This document shows positions 62,231-64,000 of a stretch of DNA of 64,000 nucleotides, one piece after another. The DNA comes from Caprimulgus europaeus (lineage: Eukaryota; Chordata; Aves; Caprimulgiformes; Caprimulgidae): NCBI GenBank assembly GCA_907165065.1, contig OU015529.1:12220554-12284553 (forward strand). Reading direction: 5' to 3'. Below the pieces are notes generated by a model. It had not been told where the DNA came from. It was given only the letters and a program-made list of their open reading frames with translations, and searched no databases. How positions within the stretch are numbered: position 1 is the stretch's first letter; each line of letters starts with the position of its first letter. A program made the translations under genes and the position numbers.

Positions 62231-64000
62231 TCCCCTGAAAGTCTCCTACTAGACAATGTCACAGGTAGGTTACTGGTCTGGGATAAACCTTGGTACAACC
62301 CCTGTTTTTCTGCTAGGGGCCTCAGAAACCCCCAGTGCTCTTTGTGCACACACCCTGCAAACAAGGCAGTGTTTATAATGTGGTTGGGCTCTCTGAATCC
62401 TCCCACTGTGATTAACACTTCTGGCTCATTGAGACAGGCGAAGAGGAGATTCACACAGTCACCAACAGATTCCCTTCCAAAAAAGCAGGCCAGCAGCTCC
62501 AGTCTCTGGCTAGTGATCTGCTGGAACAATAGACTCCTTGGCAGCAGGCAAAGCCCTCTGGCTGGCAGCACCGTCCAAAAGACAAGCACAGCTTTAATGT
62601 GTCCAGGTGTAAGTATAGAAATAAAATTTTCTAAATACTTTTCCTTTCTTTACACATTTCTGTTTCCACTCAGCATTGTCTCTGCTCAATAGCAAGACAG
62701 CGATTTTGCAGATTTTAAAACACTAATCATAGGCAATTATTTCTAAAAAGATTTGCTTGCAGCAGGCAGACTTTTCTCTTAAGTTGAAAGCCTTGCTGTT
62801 CCATTCTTCTGTTTAAAATTACAATCATTTTCTGCCTTGTGTTCTCTACCAGCTGAAATACCTCATCTTCTGCCGTAATTTGAATCTAACTAATCTTCAA
62901 TTGGAAGATTTTTTTTAAAAAAGTTAATCTATAGCAACAAAAGCATTGCCAGCGAACACACAGCAAAACAAGCAGCTGAAGCTGTTTGTGTATGTATCTT
63001 AAAATATAATTTGGGCCTTTATAAGGCTACAGTCTTCATTAGCTAAGGTGGTCCTATAAAATGAAACTTATTTTTCACACTTAGAATTTCAGAACAGAGT
63101 AGAGAATGCGTATTTCATGGTGCAGACACAATGAACAAATTCATGTTGCTTTCCCAAATCTGTTTATGATTGGAGGAAAAAAGCAAGAATCCTGAAATAC
63201 ATTTTAAACAGTAGTTTCTTTCCAACATTTTTACATTAAATCGTCCTGAATTTTGGTACAGATCTTGTTTATTTTCATATTTTCCTTTAATATATCAACA
63301 CTAAAATGAAATATTTATTGGCTCAGGATGAACAGTTTAATTAGTCCTCAAATAAAATTATTCTACAACTCTTAAAATTGTTCATGGATTTAGAATTTAA
63401 TTCTTGGTCCATTTTTAAACAGAATGTCAAAGTCCAATTCCCACCCTACCACTGTTTTTCCTATGACCCCGAGGCCCCAGTTTCTATGTGTTCCACTTTC
63501 CTTCTGTTCATCACTCTCCTAGAAGATGTTACCTGCTCTTCTTTCTAAGGCATTGCTATTTTCATTCTACATCATAATATTTTGGAGGGTGGTGCTGACT
63601 TTTGCTACGAGCATAGATAATATCTCTTTTTAGAGGATCACATCATCCAGCCCAGATAGTCCATAAGCATACCATGATGACACTGATTTCTTATGGTATA
63701 CATGAAGTGATGTGAGCAGAATACACTTCATTCTGCAGCGTGCATGACCAGGGACACATTTATTATTGTGATGGTTAAGGCAGACATTGCCATGGGTTCA
63801 AACCAGGGCCTCAACATATGTTTTTGGATCCAGACTTAGAAATCTTAGCAGCTTCTCAGATCTCAACTACTTCTCAGCTAATAAGTAATAAATGCAACAA
63901 TTATTTTAGAAATATGTGAATTTCTTACTGTACCATCTGCACACCTCTTGCTGGGTGAGTTTATTGATCATTGCAATTTAATGTGTTTATCGTTACTATT
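62231..64000. other. Non-coding stretch to window end
   Basis: No gene is recognised. The part from 62700 on is A+T-rich. Words such as CCTTTATAAGG (63018-63028) and TTCATTAGCTAAG nearby give a conserved-element texture, but nothing decisive. A weak tRNA-promoter-like B box (GGTTCAAACC at 63796-63805) lies near the end. Confidence 0.55.

Noticed and set aside
61934-62692. 252-codon plus-strand open frame
   Set aside because: Its first part is the antisense of a minus-strand CR1 (61836-62230); antisense CR1 frames are a common false gene call in birds, and the rest matches nothing.
63796-63805. B-box-like GGTTCAAACC, possible tRNA or SINE head
   Set aside because: No cloverleaf can be folded around it and the A-box-like sequence upstream is too close and too weak.
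1-64000. CRISPR arrays, bacterial operons, endogenous retroviruses, rRNA
   Set aside because: No regularly spaced direct repeats, no ribosome-site-led gene series, no LTR pairs or primer-binding site, and no rRNA-like sequence were seen.

Overview
The window reads as non-coding nuclear DNA from a bird, most likely a neognath. The main reason is six stretches that match CR1 LINE sequence. Three are fairly well preserved, 5'-truncated minus-strand copies, whose plus-strand left ends read TCATAGAAT or TCACAGAAT, the complement of the avian CR1 terminal repeat. Three are older and decayed. Alu, B1 and L1 are absent, interspersed repeat density is low, the DNA is A+T-rich, CpG is depleted and there is no CpG island. 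These family calls come from remembered consensus sequences; no search was run.

No complete protein-coding gene, tRNA, rRNA, CRISPR array, virus or bacterial-type operon is recognisable. About two dozen open frames exceed 100 codons, which is the order expected by chance in 64 kb read in six frames. The longest two are explained by low-complexity sequence (minus strand, 6597-7535, in part) and by antisense CR1 (plus strand, 61934-62692). Three short stretches have both an open frame and exon-like splice context (598-788, 5822-6033, 25058-25195). They are recorded as weak candidates only.

Layout. 1-14.8 kb is unique-looking DNA with a long poly-T tract, a degenerate CATA tract and a palindrome near 9.5 kb. 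A short CR1 lies at 14.8 kb. 15-39 kb is almost repeat-free, with a possible relic MITE at 20.1 kb and an AC/CT microsatellite at 20.8 kb. 39.4-40.3 kb has a MIR-like relic followed by a TAATTA-rich block that resembles a conserved regulatory element. 42-50.6 kb is the repeat-rich part: a CR1 3' end (+), an old CR1 3' end (-), a possible MIR piece, a roughly 0.9 kb decayed CR1 reverse-transcriptase segment (+) and a younger CR1 3' end (-). 50.6-61.8 kb is again mostly unique. A 0.4 kb CR1 (-) sits at 61.8 kb.

The simplest reading is a gene desert or the inside of a very large intron. I did not find a convincing undescribed system. The items most worth checking are the TAATTA-rich block, the possible MITE and the three exon candidates.
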